From Gammaproteobacteria bacterium (GTDB lineage Bacteria; Pseudomonadota; Gammaproteobacteria; Enterobacterales; GCA-2746155): DNA of 11,680 bases. Below the pieces are notes generated by a model. The model was not told where the DNA came from and did not search any database. It worked only from the letters and a program-made list of their open reading frames with translations. The DNA is taken from positions 1-11,680 of the forward strand of contig JAAGZM010000485.1 of assembly GCA_024206355.1 (NCBI GenBank), given 5' to 3'. The translations under genes were made by a program, and so were the position numbers. This document shows, piece by piece, positions 1-7,093 of this stretch (positions are counted from its first letter, which is position 1; every line of letters begins with the position of its first letter).

Positions 1-123
1 GTCAATAAGTCTAAAAAACGTGCAATCAAATGTGTAGGCAAACTCACTCAATGGGTGAATACTAATCCTTCTGTAAGTTGCTGTTTTGAAATAAATAACC
101 ATAAGTCAGAGCCGGTCAACTGA
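1..123 (+). CDS. possible 3' end of a truncated upstream gene, function unknown
   Basis: Reading frame 1 is open from the first base of the window to a TGA at 121-123, giving about 40 residues that end in SEPVN. The tail is lysine- and asparagine-rich, with a Cys-Cys pair, and looks like a soluble protein C-terminus. The start lies outside the window and I recognise no family. It converges with the molybdoenzyme gene, whose stop is 56 bp further on. An open frame of this length can occur by chance, so this is tentative. Confidence 0.33.
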   Translation, partial: VNKSKKRAIKCVGKLTQWVNTNPSVSCCFEINNHKSEPVN

Positions 124-178
124 GGATTCTAGGTTCAAAGCAGTTAATCATATTTAAGAGAATACTCATTAGCTGAAT

Positions 179-2620
179 TTAAGCGCCTTTTGGAGGATCA
201 AAGGCGGTGACTGGAAGCTCTTTGCCTGTGTATTTTTCAATTTGAACCAGTGCTGTATTTGCATTGCAAGATTGAGCTAGACTTGAAGTCGGTTTATCTT
301 TCACCAGAGCATTTGCGTGGCCGTGTTTGCAAAGACTTCCTGCAACACCGCGTTCTACAGGGTCGTACCAGCCACCTTCCCATAGAGAGATAACATTTGG
401 ACGAATATTATCGGTTACTTTAGCGCCAGCAAGGGTTTGGCCTCGATCATTAAATATTCGTACTACATCACCATCTTTGATATTTCGTGCTTTGGCATCT
501 TGACTATTGATGGTTACTGGCTCATGGCCTGCCACGTTATAAATATCTCGAAGAGATTCACATTGATTGTATTGAGAATGCATTCTATAACGAGGATGAG
601 GGCTTACCATATGTAGTGGGAATGATTTTGCCAAGGGCGAACCTAGATATTCAAAAGGTTCATACCAAGTAGGGTGGGGGCCGCAATCAGCATAACCCAT
701 TTTTTCAATATTTTTGCAGTAAATTTCAATTTTACCTGATGCCGTACCTAATGGTTCTAGTAAAGGATCGTTACGAAAGTCACCGTGCTGAACAAAATCA
801 CTCATGCTCTTATCAATAGCAAATTCTAAGGGTTCTCCTTTTTCCCAAAATTCAGAAAACTTAGGCATTTTAATGCCTGTGTTTTTGGCTCTTTTTCGTG
901 CTGTTCCATAAGAATCTTCAATTAGCTCCATGGCGGTTTTCCCCATGGTAAACTCTTCTTCGATACCCAGTGCTCTAGCAATTTCTGTGAATATAACAAA
1001 AGGCTCTTTCGATTCAAATTCTGGCTCAATTGCGGCTTTAATCGGTGTAATCGTTGTACCTACTGAGTCGGCATCAATATCATTGCGCTCAAGTGCAGTA
1101 CAAACGGGTAATACGATATCTGCCATCCACGCTGAAGCTGTCCAACATATTTCATGGGTAACAATGGTATCAGGCTTTTTCCAAGCATTGATCATCTTGC
1201 TACGTTCTTGATGACGGCATTGTGGATTACCATATTCGTTAAATATCATCTTGATATCAGGGTAGGTAATTTTGTCACCATTGTAATCAATAACTTTACC
1301 CGGATTAAGGATCGCATCGGTGGTTCTGGATGCTGGGATCATCATTGGGGGATTATCTGGGTAATCACCATAGTCAATATAAGGCACAGTGGGAGCGGTA
1401 CCGAAGTCAGCTCCAGCATCGGGGTAATTATGCCCCATGCTATAACCACAGCCTGGTAAACCAATCTGGCCAACCATGCAGGCTAGAGTAACCAACATCC
1501 AAGGTGGCTGCTCACCGTGATCGGCACGTTGTAGTGACCAACCAGTCAGCAATAAACTCGGCTTTTTAGCGATCAGATGTGCTATTTCTCTGATTTTATC
1601 GGCCTTTATCTGACAAACTGATTCTGCCCATTCAGGTGTTTTAGCAATACCATCAGTTTTACCCAACAAATAAGGTAAGAATTTTTTATAACCGGTTGTA
1701 TATTCATCAAGAAATTCTTTATTTTCAAGATCAGCTTCTTGAAGGGCATAAGCCATACCGAGCATCATAGCAACGTCAGTATTAGGAACTGGAGCTATCC
1801 ATTCTGCACCGAACTCAATAGCCGTAGCAGAGCGCTGTGGATCAATCATGATGAATTTTTTGCCACTTTTGGCAATCTTCCTCATCCAGTCTAAACCAAA
1901 GCCCATATTCGGAGAAAAACCTGCTTGTAGCGTTTTTATGGGATCAACAGCCCAAAACAGAATAACTTCTGCATTGTCCATCACCGACTTCCATGAAGTT
2001 TGCTGAGCATAAACATCGGTGCTACCCGTTATATGGGGCATGATAGTTTGCGCTGCACCGGTGCTATATTCACTCACGCAATCGGTAAATCCACCCATCA
2101 AATTGGCAAACCGTGACATACAGGCGCCTTCATAATTGATGCGACCTGATGTTAAATAGGCAGATGAAATTGATGTTAAGATAGAAGCATTACCATGATC
2201 TTTAATCACACGTTTAAGTTCACCGGCAATCAAACTAGTTGCTTTTTCCCAACTGACCCGAACAAAATCTTCACTGCCTCTTGCTTCACGATTGGCTCCA
2301 GGACCATTCTCAAGATAGCTTTTGCGTACCATTGGATATTTTATTCGTGATTTTGAATACACATATTCAGGAAGAAAGGGGGCTATTGCATTATCATGAA
2401 ACTCTGGGTTAAAACCTTCAGCGGAGACTAGTTTTCCATTTACCGTCTTTGTTCGCACAGGTCCATGCCAAGAGAAGTTAAAAGAGCTTGACTCTATGTC
2501 ATGTGCCATCACATTGCCTGACATCAATGGAGGTAGTGCACCACTAATACCTGCTGCACTAGTCATTTTCATGAACTTGCGTCGTGTAAATCTGGGGTGG
2601 TTATTTGGTTTATTCGCCAC
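179..2620 (-). CDS. periplasmic TorA/DorA-type molybdopterin oxidoreductase
   Basis: The product is 813 aa, close to TorA and DorA (about 820-850 aa), and is colinear with them to the C-terminus as I remember those sequences. It starts with a twin-arginine signal (T12-R13-R14-K-F-M-K18), so a folded, cofactor-loaded enzyme would be exported to the periplasm. There is no N-terminal Cys cluster for 4Fe-4S, as is typical of this subfamily. YSTGAAQ at 185-191 supplies the expected molybdenum-ligand serine, Ser186. Family members reduce TMAO, DMSO, biotin sulfoxide or methionine sulfoxide using bis-MGD. Oddly, the position of the conserved active-site Trp (Trp116 in DorA) is Tyr155, and the DorA Tyr114 position is Ser153, so the substrate cannot be assumed. 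The start is GTG, with GGAG 7 nt upstream. No TorC-like cytochrome or TorD chaperone gene is present nearby. The family assignment is firm; the substrate is open. Confidence 0.93.
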   Translation of the reverse strand: MANKPNNHPRFTRRKFMKMTSAAGISGALPPLMSGNVMAHDIESSSFNFSWHGPVRTKTVNGKLVSAEGFNPEFHDNAIAPFLPEYVYSKSRIKYPMVRKSYLENGPGANREARGSEDFVRVSWEKATSLIAGELKRVIKDHGNASILTSISSAYLTSGRINYEGACMSRFANLMGGFTDCVSEYSTGAAQTIMPHITGSTDVYAQQTSWKSVMDNAEVILFWAVDPIKTLQAGFSPNMGFGLDWMRKIAKSGKKFIMIDPQRSATAIEFGAEWIAPVPNTDVAMMLGMAYALQEADLENKEFLDEYTTGYKKFLPYLLGKTDGIAKTPEWAESVCQIKADKIREIAHLIAKKPSLLLTGWSLQRADHGEQPPWMLVTLACMVGQIGLPGCGYSMGHNYPDAGADFGTAPTVPYIDYGDYPDNPPMMIPASRTTDAILNPGKVIDYNGDKITYPDIKMIFNEYGNPQCRHQERSKMINAWKKPDTIVTHEICWTASAWMADIVLPVCTALERNDIDADSVGTTITPIKAAIEPEFESKEPFVIFTEIARALGIEEEFTMGKTAMELIEDSYGTARKRAKNTGIKMPKFSEFWEKGEPLEFAIDKSMSDFVQHGDFRNDPLLEPLGTASGKIEIYCKNIEKMGYADCGPHPTWYEPFEYLGSPLAKSFPLHMVSPHPRYRMHSQYNQCESLRDIYNVAGHEPVTINSQDAKARNIKDGDVVRIFNDRGQTLAGAKVTDNIRPNVISLWEGGWYDPVERGVAGSLCKHGHANALVKDKPTSSLAQSCNANTALVQIEKYTGKELPVTAFDPPKGA

Positions 2621-2658
2621 AAATTTCTCCGCTGATATTGTATAGGTGTTACATTAAT

Positions 2659-2694
2659 TAGACAGATTATAAGCATATCATAAGGTTCTTTAAT
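2659..2694 (-). promoter_or_regulatory. promoter of the molybdoenzyme gene
   Basis: On the minus strand a perfect TATAAT lies at 2671-2666. Seventeen bases further upstream is only a poor -35 (ATTAAA, 2694-2689). Transcription would start near 2659. The weak -35 abuts the palindrome at 2694-2708, whose centre is about 42 bp upstream of the predicted start, the usual position for an activator that replaces -35 contacts. The assignment is by eye. Confidence 0.55.
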
Positions 2695-2708
2695 ACCCCT
2701 TAAGGGTA
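2694..2708. promoter_or_regulatory. palindromic operator shared by two divergent promoters
   Basis: The 15-mer TACCCCTTAAGGGTA contains a perfect CCCTTAAGGG core (2697-2706). Its left half fits the NarL-family half-site consensus TACYYMT exactly, and the right half is one position off on the other strand. Its centre lies near -42 of the minus-strand promoter and near -50 of the plus-strand promoter. Read on the minus strand, it matches the palindrome upstream of the amine oxidase operon (10334-10348) at 11 of 15 positions. Binding by a LuxR/FixJ/NarL-type regulator is inferred; no such gene is in the window. Confidence 0.5.
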
Positions 2709-2715
2709 TGAGTAG

Positions 2716-2751
2716 TTGAAACAGATACCTGATATGCTAATAATCAAAGCT
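2716..2751 (+). promoter_or_regulatory. promoter of the spermidine dehydrogenase operon
   Basis: TTGAAA (2716-2721, five of six matches to the -35 consensus) is followed after 17 nt by AATAAT (2739-2744, five of six matches to -10). The predicted start is near 2751, just before the ribosome binding site AGGA at 2756-2759. Confidence 0.55.
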
Positions 2752-2768
2752 CAACAGGAATTATTGGT

Positions 2769-4703
2769 TTGAATCTATCAGATAAAAAACTTGGAATGCA
2801 CTGTTCAATTACTCGTAGAGATGTTTTACACGGTATTGGTCAATTAACAACAGCCACATTGGCTACTGGAGCTATGATCACACCAATTTCTGTGTTGGCT
2901 TCAACATCAGAAATGCCCGGTAATTACCCTCCTGCATTATCTGGTTTAAGAGGGAATCACCCTGGATCTTTCGATGTTGCTCATAAGCTTGCTCGAGAGG
3001 GCGTAAATGCTTGGGGAACGGCTATTAATCCTGACAATGGTATTTATGATTTGGTTGTAGTTGGTGCAGGCATAAGTGGATTATCCTCCGCCCATTTCTA
3101 TCAAAAGCAATTTCCAGATGCAAAGATACTACTACTTGATAATCACGATGATTTCGGTGGACATGCAAAGCGCAATGAATTTAAAACAGAAGATGGCATG
3201 CTAATCGGTTATGGAGGTGCTCAAACATTAGAGGAACCTTCAAGTTACAGTGATATTGTCAAAGGCTTGTTAAAGGATTTAGGAATTAAAATTGAACGTT
3301 TTGATAAAGCCTACGATCAGAGCTTTTTTAAACAACACAAGCTTCGAGCAGGTATACATTTTAACCGTAAATCCTGGGGTGTTGATAAAGTTGTACCTTA
3401 CGATTTAGGTATTTTAGGTTCTTATCTACCACTTAAACCTTCTGCTGTTTCTGCTCAAACAGCTGTCGCTGAAATGCCTATTTCTGATGCTGCTAAGAAA
3501 GAGTTTCTACGTTTATTGCTTATCGAAGACGATCAGATACCAGATGTTCCTAAAAATGAAAAAAAACAATTTCTCAGGAAAATAAGTTACCGAAACTTCT
3601 TAGAAAAATATTTAGATATTCATGAACCTGAAGTTTTTGCCGTACTTCAGGATCTCGCCAGCGATTTTGGTATTGGAATTGAAGCTGCACCAGCATTATC
3701 TGCACTAAACTACGGAGGGTTACCAGGTTGGGATGCTGCAGGTCTGGATGATGTTTACGGATCGGAAGAAGAGGAAGCCTATATCCATCATTTTCCAGAT
3801 GGTAATGCTTCCATTGCAAGGATGTTGGTACGGGAATTAATACCTGCAGTAGCACCGGGCAGCAGCATGGAAGACGTTGTTAGCGCTGACTTTGATTATT
3901 CGAAGCTTGATGTGGCGGGGTCTGTTGTTCGATTAAGACTCAATAGCACTGTTACTCGAGTAATGCATGATAGTAATCCCGTTTCGAGCAAAAAGGTGTC
4001 TGTTTCCTATGTACAAAACGAACAGGCCTATCAGATACAGGCTCGTAAATGTATACTTGCTTGTAATAACTCAATAATACCTTATCTATGTCCAGAGTTA
4101 CCAAAAACACAACGTGATGCACTGGCCTTGCAAGTTAAAACACCAATTCTTTATACAAATGTTGCACTACGAAACTGGAAAGCATGGAAAAATTTAGGTA
4201 TTGGTGCTGTTGTCTCTCCAGGTGATTATCATATTAATGCCATGCTTGATTTTCCCGTGAGTCTTGGAGGATATCGATATTCTGATGGTCCTGATAAACC
4301 TATAGTTGTGCATATGGAACGGTTCCCTCATCGAAATAACGAGGGTTTAACACCACATGAACAAAAGCGTCTTGGTCGCCATGAATTGTTAACTACCTCA
4401 TTTGAAACCATTGAACGCAATGTACGAAATCAGCTTGTTAGTTTGTTAGGTGCAGGAGGATTTGATCCAGCCAAAGATATCATCGGCATTACGGTAAACC
4501 GCTGGGCACATGGTTATGCATCTTCGTACAACTCTTTGTTTGATACAGTTTATGATGATTGGGATGATGAGCGTTATCCTCATGTGCAAGCACGAAAACC
4601 TTTTGGTCGCATCGCCATTGCTAATGCTGACTCAAACGCCTATGCAATGTTTGAAGCAGCAGTGGGACAAGCACATCGTGCTGTTTCTGAGATAATACCC
4701 TGA
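2769..4703 (+). CDS. spdH: Tat-exported SpdH-like FAD spermidine dehydrogenase
   Basis: The 644-aa product resembles Pseudomonas SpdH (about 620 aa), a flavin- and heme-containing enzyme that oxidatively cleaves spermidine and passes electrons to an acceptor other than oxygen. Visible features are a twin-arginine signal (I-T-R16-R17-D-V-L), the family stretch PPALSGLRGNHPGSF at 54-68, and an FAD Rossmann motif GAGISG at 99-104. The second strand ends in Asp124 within DNHDDFGGHAKRNEF (124-138), a signature I associate with this family. The export signal places it in the periplasm. The start is uncertain: TTG at 2769 has AGGA about 9 nt upstream, while ATG at 2796 would keep the whole Tat motif but has a poor ribosome site. 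It leads an operon with the GFA and cupin genes and is divergent from the molybdoenzyme gene. A related amine substrate is possible. Confidence 0.82.
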   Translation: MNLSDKKLGMHCSITRRDVLHGIGQLTTATLATGAMITPISVLASTSEMPGNYPPALSGLRGNHPGSFDVAHKLAREGVNAWGTAINPDNGIYDLVVVGAGISGLSSAHFYQKQFPDAKILLLDNHDDFGGHAKRNEFKTEDGMLIGYGGAQTLEEPSSYSDIVKGLLKDLGIKIERFDKAYDQSFFKQHKLRAGIHFNRKSWGVDKVVPYDLGILGSYLPLKPSAVSAQTAVAEMPISDAAKKEFLRLLLIEDDQIPDVPKNEKKQFLRKISYRNFLEKYLDIHEPEVFAVLQDLASDFGIGIEAAPALSALNYGGLPGWDAAGLDDVYGSEEEEAYIHHFPDGNASIARMLVRELIPAVAPGSSMEDVVSADFDYSKLDVAGSVVRLRLNSTVTRVMHDSNPVSSKKVSVSYVQNEQAYQIQARKCILACNNSIIPYLCPELPKTQRDALALQVKTPILYTNVALRNWKAWKNLGIGAVVSPGDYHINAMLDFPVSLGGYRYSDGPDKPIVVHMERFPHRNNEGLTPHEQKRLGRHELLTTSFETIERNVRNQLVSLLGAGGFDPAKDIIGITVNRWAHGYASSYNSLFDTVYDDWDDERYPHVQARKPFGRIAIANADSNAYAMFEAAVGQAHRAVSEIIP

Positions 4704-4775
4704 AGTGGTATTTGATTAAAAATTAACACATGCTAAGGTAAATTTACTTGAGTTTAGAAGATATGAAGGAGGCTA

Positions 4776-5183
4776 ATGATGATCACAGGTCGATGTGAAT
4801 GCGCAAAGGTTAGTTATCAAGTTGATAGTGATATTATTGATTATAGTCACTGCCACTGTAGTCAATGTCGACGTCTTCATGGAGCGGCTTTTGCATCATT
4901 TGGCGGTGTTGAACGAAAAGATTTTTCTTATATATCAGGAGAGTCTGAGTTAGGACATTATGCATCATCGGATACTCATGATCGGGTATTTTGTCGTAAC
5001 TGTGGCTCTAATATTTTAGTCGCATTAGACGATGAACCAGAAGTACTTTATGTCGCTATGGGAACCATGAATGGTGATCTAAAGCTTCCAGAAGGCTACC
5101 ATATTTTTGTCGACTCTAAAGCAAGTTGGTATACCATAACGGATCAAGATAAACAGTTTGATACTTTTCCTCCAGATGATTAA
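4776..5183 (+). CDS. GFA/CENP-V family zinc protein (glutathione-dependent formaldehyde-activating-like)
   Basis: The 135-aa product has the complete cysteine set of the GFA fold: C7 and C9 (GRCEC), C26, C28 and C31 (CHCSQC), and C73 and C76 (FCRNCGS). The C-terminal stretch HIFVDSKASWY (109-119) is also typical. The founding member, Gfa of Paracoccus, was described as speeding S-hydroxymethylglutathione formation from formaldehyde; for most relatives the role is unproven. A strong AAGGAGG (4766-4772) precedes tandem ATG codons at 4776 and 4779, and the second has the better spacing. It lies 72 bp after spdH and 8 bp before the cupin gene, so co-transcription is likely. A job in handling formaldehyde from amine oxidation is inferred from context. 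Confidence 0.88.
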   Translation: MMITGRCECAKVSYQVDSDIIDYSHCHCSQCRRLHGAAFASFGGVERKDFSYISGESELGHYASSDTHDRVFCRNCGSNILVALDDEPEVLYVAMGTMNGDLKLPEGYHIFVDSKASWYTITDQDKQFDTFPPDD

Positions 5184-5191
5184 AAAGAGAG

Positions 5192-5752
5192 ATGCAGATG
5201 CAAAAAATAACTTTTATGACTATGTTTAAAGAACGTCCTATTTATGCAATATTTGTTGTTATCAGTTTGAGCATAATTATGTTCATAATTGGCAATATTG
5301 CTCCAGATAATTTTTCTAAAAATGCACTAGCATTTATGGGATCTTCCCGCCTAGAGGCTGCTTCACAAGAAGTAATGACACCACAAATAATTCGATTAGA
5401 TAAAGAACGTCTTGGTGGTGAACATTTAGGAAAGTTTGAAGCCTATGAGCCTGACTTTGGTGATTTGATTGCTAGAGGACATGACTATTTTTACAGTAAA
5501 GATGGTAATTTTGGTATCGGTGTATGGGAAAGTAAGCCAGGTCAAATAACTTATAAAAATCTTGAATACGATGAGTTAATGTATGTTCTTGAAGGCAGTA
5601 TGGTAATGACTAATACTGATGGAAAAGTTGAAACATTTGCTCAAGGAGAAGGTTTAGTACTTTCAAAAGGTTGGTCAGGAACCTTGACAGTACCAGAAGG
5701 AGGCGTACGTAAAATTTGGGTCTCTTACATGGCTGGTGTTAAAGGCGAATGA
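5192..5752 (+). CDS. membrane-anchored cupin-domain protein (DUF861/EutQ-like)
   Basis: The 186-aa product has a short basic N-terminus, one hydrophobic helix at about residues 17-36, and then a soluble domain probably outside the membrane. Residues 108-178 form a cupin of the DUF861 type: a GVWESKPG strand, then EYDELMYVLEGSMVMT, then GWSGTLTVPEGGVRKIWV. The classical cupin histidines (HxH motif and later His) are absent, so metal-dependent catalysis is doubtful and a binding or sensing role is possible. ATG codons lie at 5192 and 5198. AAGAGAG ends directly at the first and sits 6 nt before the second, so 5198 is the likelier start. It is the last gene of the SpdH operon, 8 bp after the GFA gene. 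The link to amine metabolism rests on this context only. Confidence 0.8.
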   Translation: MQMQKITFMTMFKERPIYAIFVVISLSIIMFIIGNIAPDNFSKNALAFMGSSRLEAASQEVMTPQIIRLDKERLGGEHLGKFEAYEPDFGDLIARGHDYFYSKDGNFGIGVWESKPGQITYKNLEYDELMYVLEGSMVMTNTDGKVETFAQGEGLVLSKGWSGTLTVPEGGVRKIWVSYMAGVKGE

Positions 5753-5782
5753 ATAATTAAGTAAACTGTCCCCGTAATTATT
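5752..5782. repeat. inverted repeat filling the convergent intergenic gap
   Basis: AATAATTA (5752-5759) is mirrored by TAATTATT (5775-5782), with a 15-nt loop containing TAAACTGTCCCCG. It occupies the entire 30-bp space between the converging cupin and puuB-like stops. The ACTGTCCCCG core resembles repeats I associate with REP-type tyrosine transposases in gammaproteobacteria, and a fragment of such a transposase lies at 11106-11285. The stem is AT-only with no T-tract beyond it, so it is at best a weak bidirectional terminator. Confidence 0.4.
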
Positions 5783-7090
5783 CTAGAATTCGTCTATTAT
5801 TTTATAATATAACATTCCTAAGGCCATTGCTGGGCGTCTGAAGAGTTTACCTCCGGGAAATGACCAGTGATGGATTTTTGTGAATATATCAAATCGTTCT
5901 GGTTTTCCGGCAATCATTTCTGCAATAACTCTTCCCATGATATGAGTTGGAGCTACGCCGTGACCTGAATAGGCTTGAACATAGAAAGCATTGTCCGCCA
6001 AGCGGCCCATTTGGGGCATACGGTTGATACCAATGCCCATCTGACCGCTCCAACCATACTCAATATCAATACCTTCGAGTTGAGGAAATACCTTAAGCAT
6101 CTTTTTTGCCATCGTTGCTTTTAAATTGCTTGGCTCTAGGCCTGTATAATTTGAAAGACCACCAAATAGAAGGCGGTTATCTGCCGATAAGCGAAAATAA
6201 TCTAGGGCCGTTCTTGGATCGCAAACAGCAACATCAGATGGCATAACGCTTTTTGCTAACAACTCAGGTAATGGTGCAGTTGCAATAACAGAGCTATTGG
6301 AAGGAAGTATTTTTTTTGACAACTTGGGTACCAATTCACCCATATAAGCATTACCACAAAGTACGAGGTACTTTGCTGAGACTGAACCTACCTCAGTTAA
6401 GACTTTAACTTTTTCGCCATGCTTTATTTCTGTTACTCTTGATTGTTCAAATATTTGTGCACCCAGCTCTTTAGCAGCTCTAGCTTCACCTGCACACAAA
6501 TTCATTGGATGTACATGGCCATTTCCGGTAGCATTTAATAAACCGCCGCAATAATTATCAGAGCCAACATATTGTTTAATTTCATTTGCATCAAGCAGTT
6601 GAAGATTGTGAGGATTACCAGTTTGCTTTGCATAGGTTTGCCACTCTTCAAAATTTCTCATATGACGAGGTTTTATAGCAACATCACAATAGCCCCACTT
6701 GATATCACAATCGATATCATATTTGGCTACTCGTTCTCTAATAATTTCTCCAGATTCAAAGCCCATTTGATGTACAGTTTGTACACCTTCTTCACCGATA
6801 GTTTTTACAAACAGTTCTGGATCTTTACCACCAACACCGCCAATAATTTGTCCACCGTTACGACCAGTCGCCCCCCAAGCAATTCTATTAGCTTCTAAGA
6901 GAACGACAGCATAACCTTTTTCGATTAATTCTAGAGCTGTGTTTACACCACTAAAACCACCACCAACGATAACAACATCAGTTTGTAAATCACCCTCTAA
7001 CTTAGGATAATTAACTGTCTGATCCGCAGTGGCGGCATAGTATGACTCTGTATGTTCTGTACTTTCTTTCGTTTGTTTTAATCCAAACAC
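5783..7090 (-). CDS. puuB: PuuB-like gamma-glutamylputrescine oxidase (DAO family)
   Basis: The 435-aa product aligns from end to end with E. coli PuuB (426 aa) as I remember it. Shared features include TEHTESYYAAT near the N-terminus, the FAD motif GGGFSG at 43-48, Glu66 at the end of the second strand, GATGRNGGQ at 73-81, the GNAY motif, YSGHGV, and a C-terminal PGG. PuuB oxidises gamma-glutamylputrescine to the aminoaldehyde, releasing ammonia and peroxide, in cytoplasmic putrescine breakdown. No PuuA, PuuC or PuuD gene is in the window, so the substrate may be another gamma-glutamylated or secondary amine. The start is GTG, only 3 bp after the stop of the folate ligase gene and without a clear Shine-Dalgarno, which suggests translational coupling. 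It is the last gene of the leftward operon. Confidence 0.82.
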   Translation of the reverse strand: MFGLKQTKESTEHTESYYAATADQTVNYPKLEGDLQTDVVIVGGGFSGVNTALELIEKGYAVVLLEANRIAWGATGRNGGQIIGGVGGKDPELFVKTIGEEGVQTVHQMGFESGEIIRERVAKYDIDCDIKWGYCDVAIKPRHMRNFEEWQTYAKQTGNPHNLQLLDANEIKQYVGSDNYCGGLLNATGNGHVHPMNLCAGEARAAKELGAQIFEQSRVTEIKHGEKVKVLTEVGSVSAKYLVLCGNAYMGELVPKLSKKILPSNSSVIATAPLPELLAKSVMPSDVAVCDPRTALDYFRLSADNRLLFGGLSNYTGLEPSNLKATMAKKMLKVFPQLEGIDIEYGWSGQMGIGINRMPQMGRLADNAFYVQAYSGHGVAPTHIMGRVIAEMIAGKPERFDIFTKIHHWSFPGGKLFRRPAMALGMLYYKIIDEF

Positions 7091-7093
7091 AGT

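Noticed and set aside
124..178. Expected terminator after the molybdoenzyme gene
   Set aside because: I found no stable hairpin followed by a T-tract in this gap.
930..1459. Open frames on the + strand inside the molybdoenzyme gene
   Set aside because: They are antisense to a full-length, well-conserved protein and resemble no family.
3574..3855. Minus-strand open frame inside spdH
   Set aside because: It is an antisense shadow with no plausible start region or domain.
4738..4747. GTAAATTTAC palindrome in the spdH-GFA gap
   Set aside because: A 10-bp AT-rich palindrome is expected by chance, and no promoter elements are aligned with it.
6572..6898. Plus-strand open frame inside the puuB-like gene
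   Set aside because: It is antisense to a conserved coding region and its product is hydrophobic by codon bias only.
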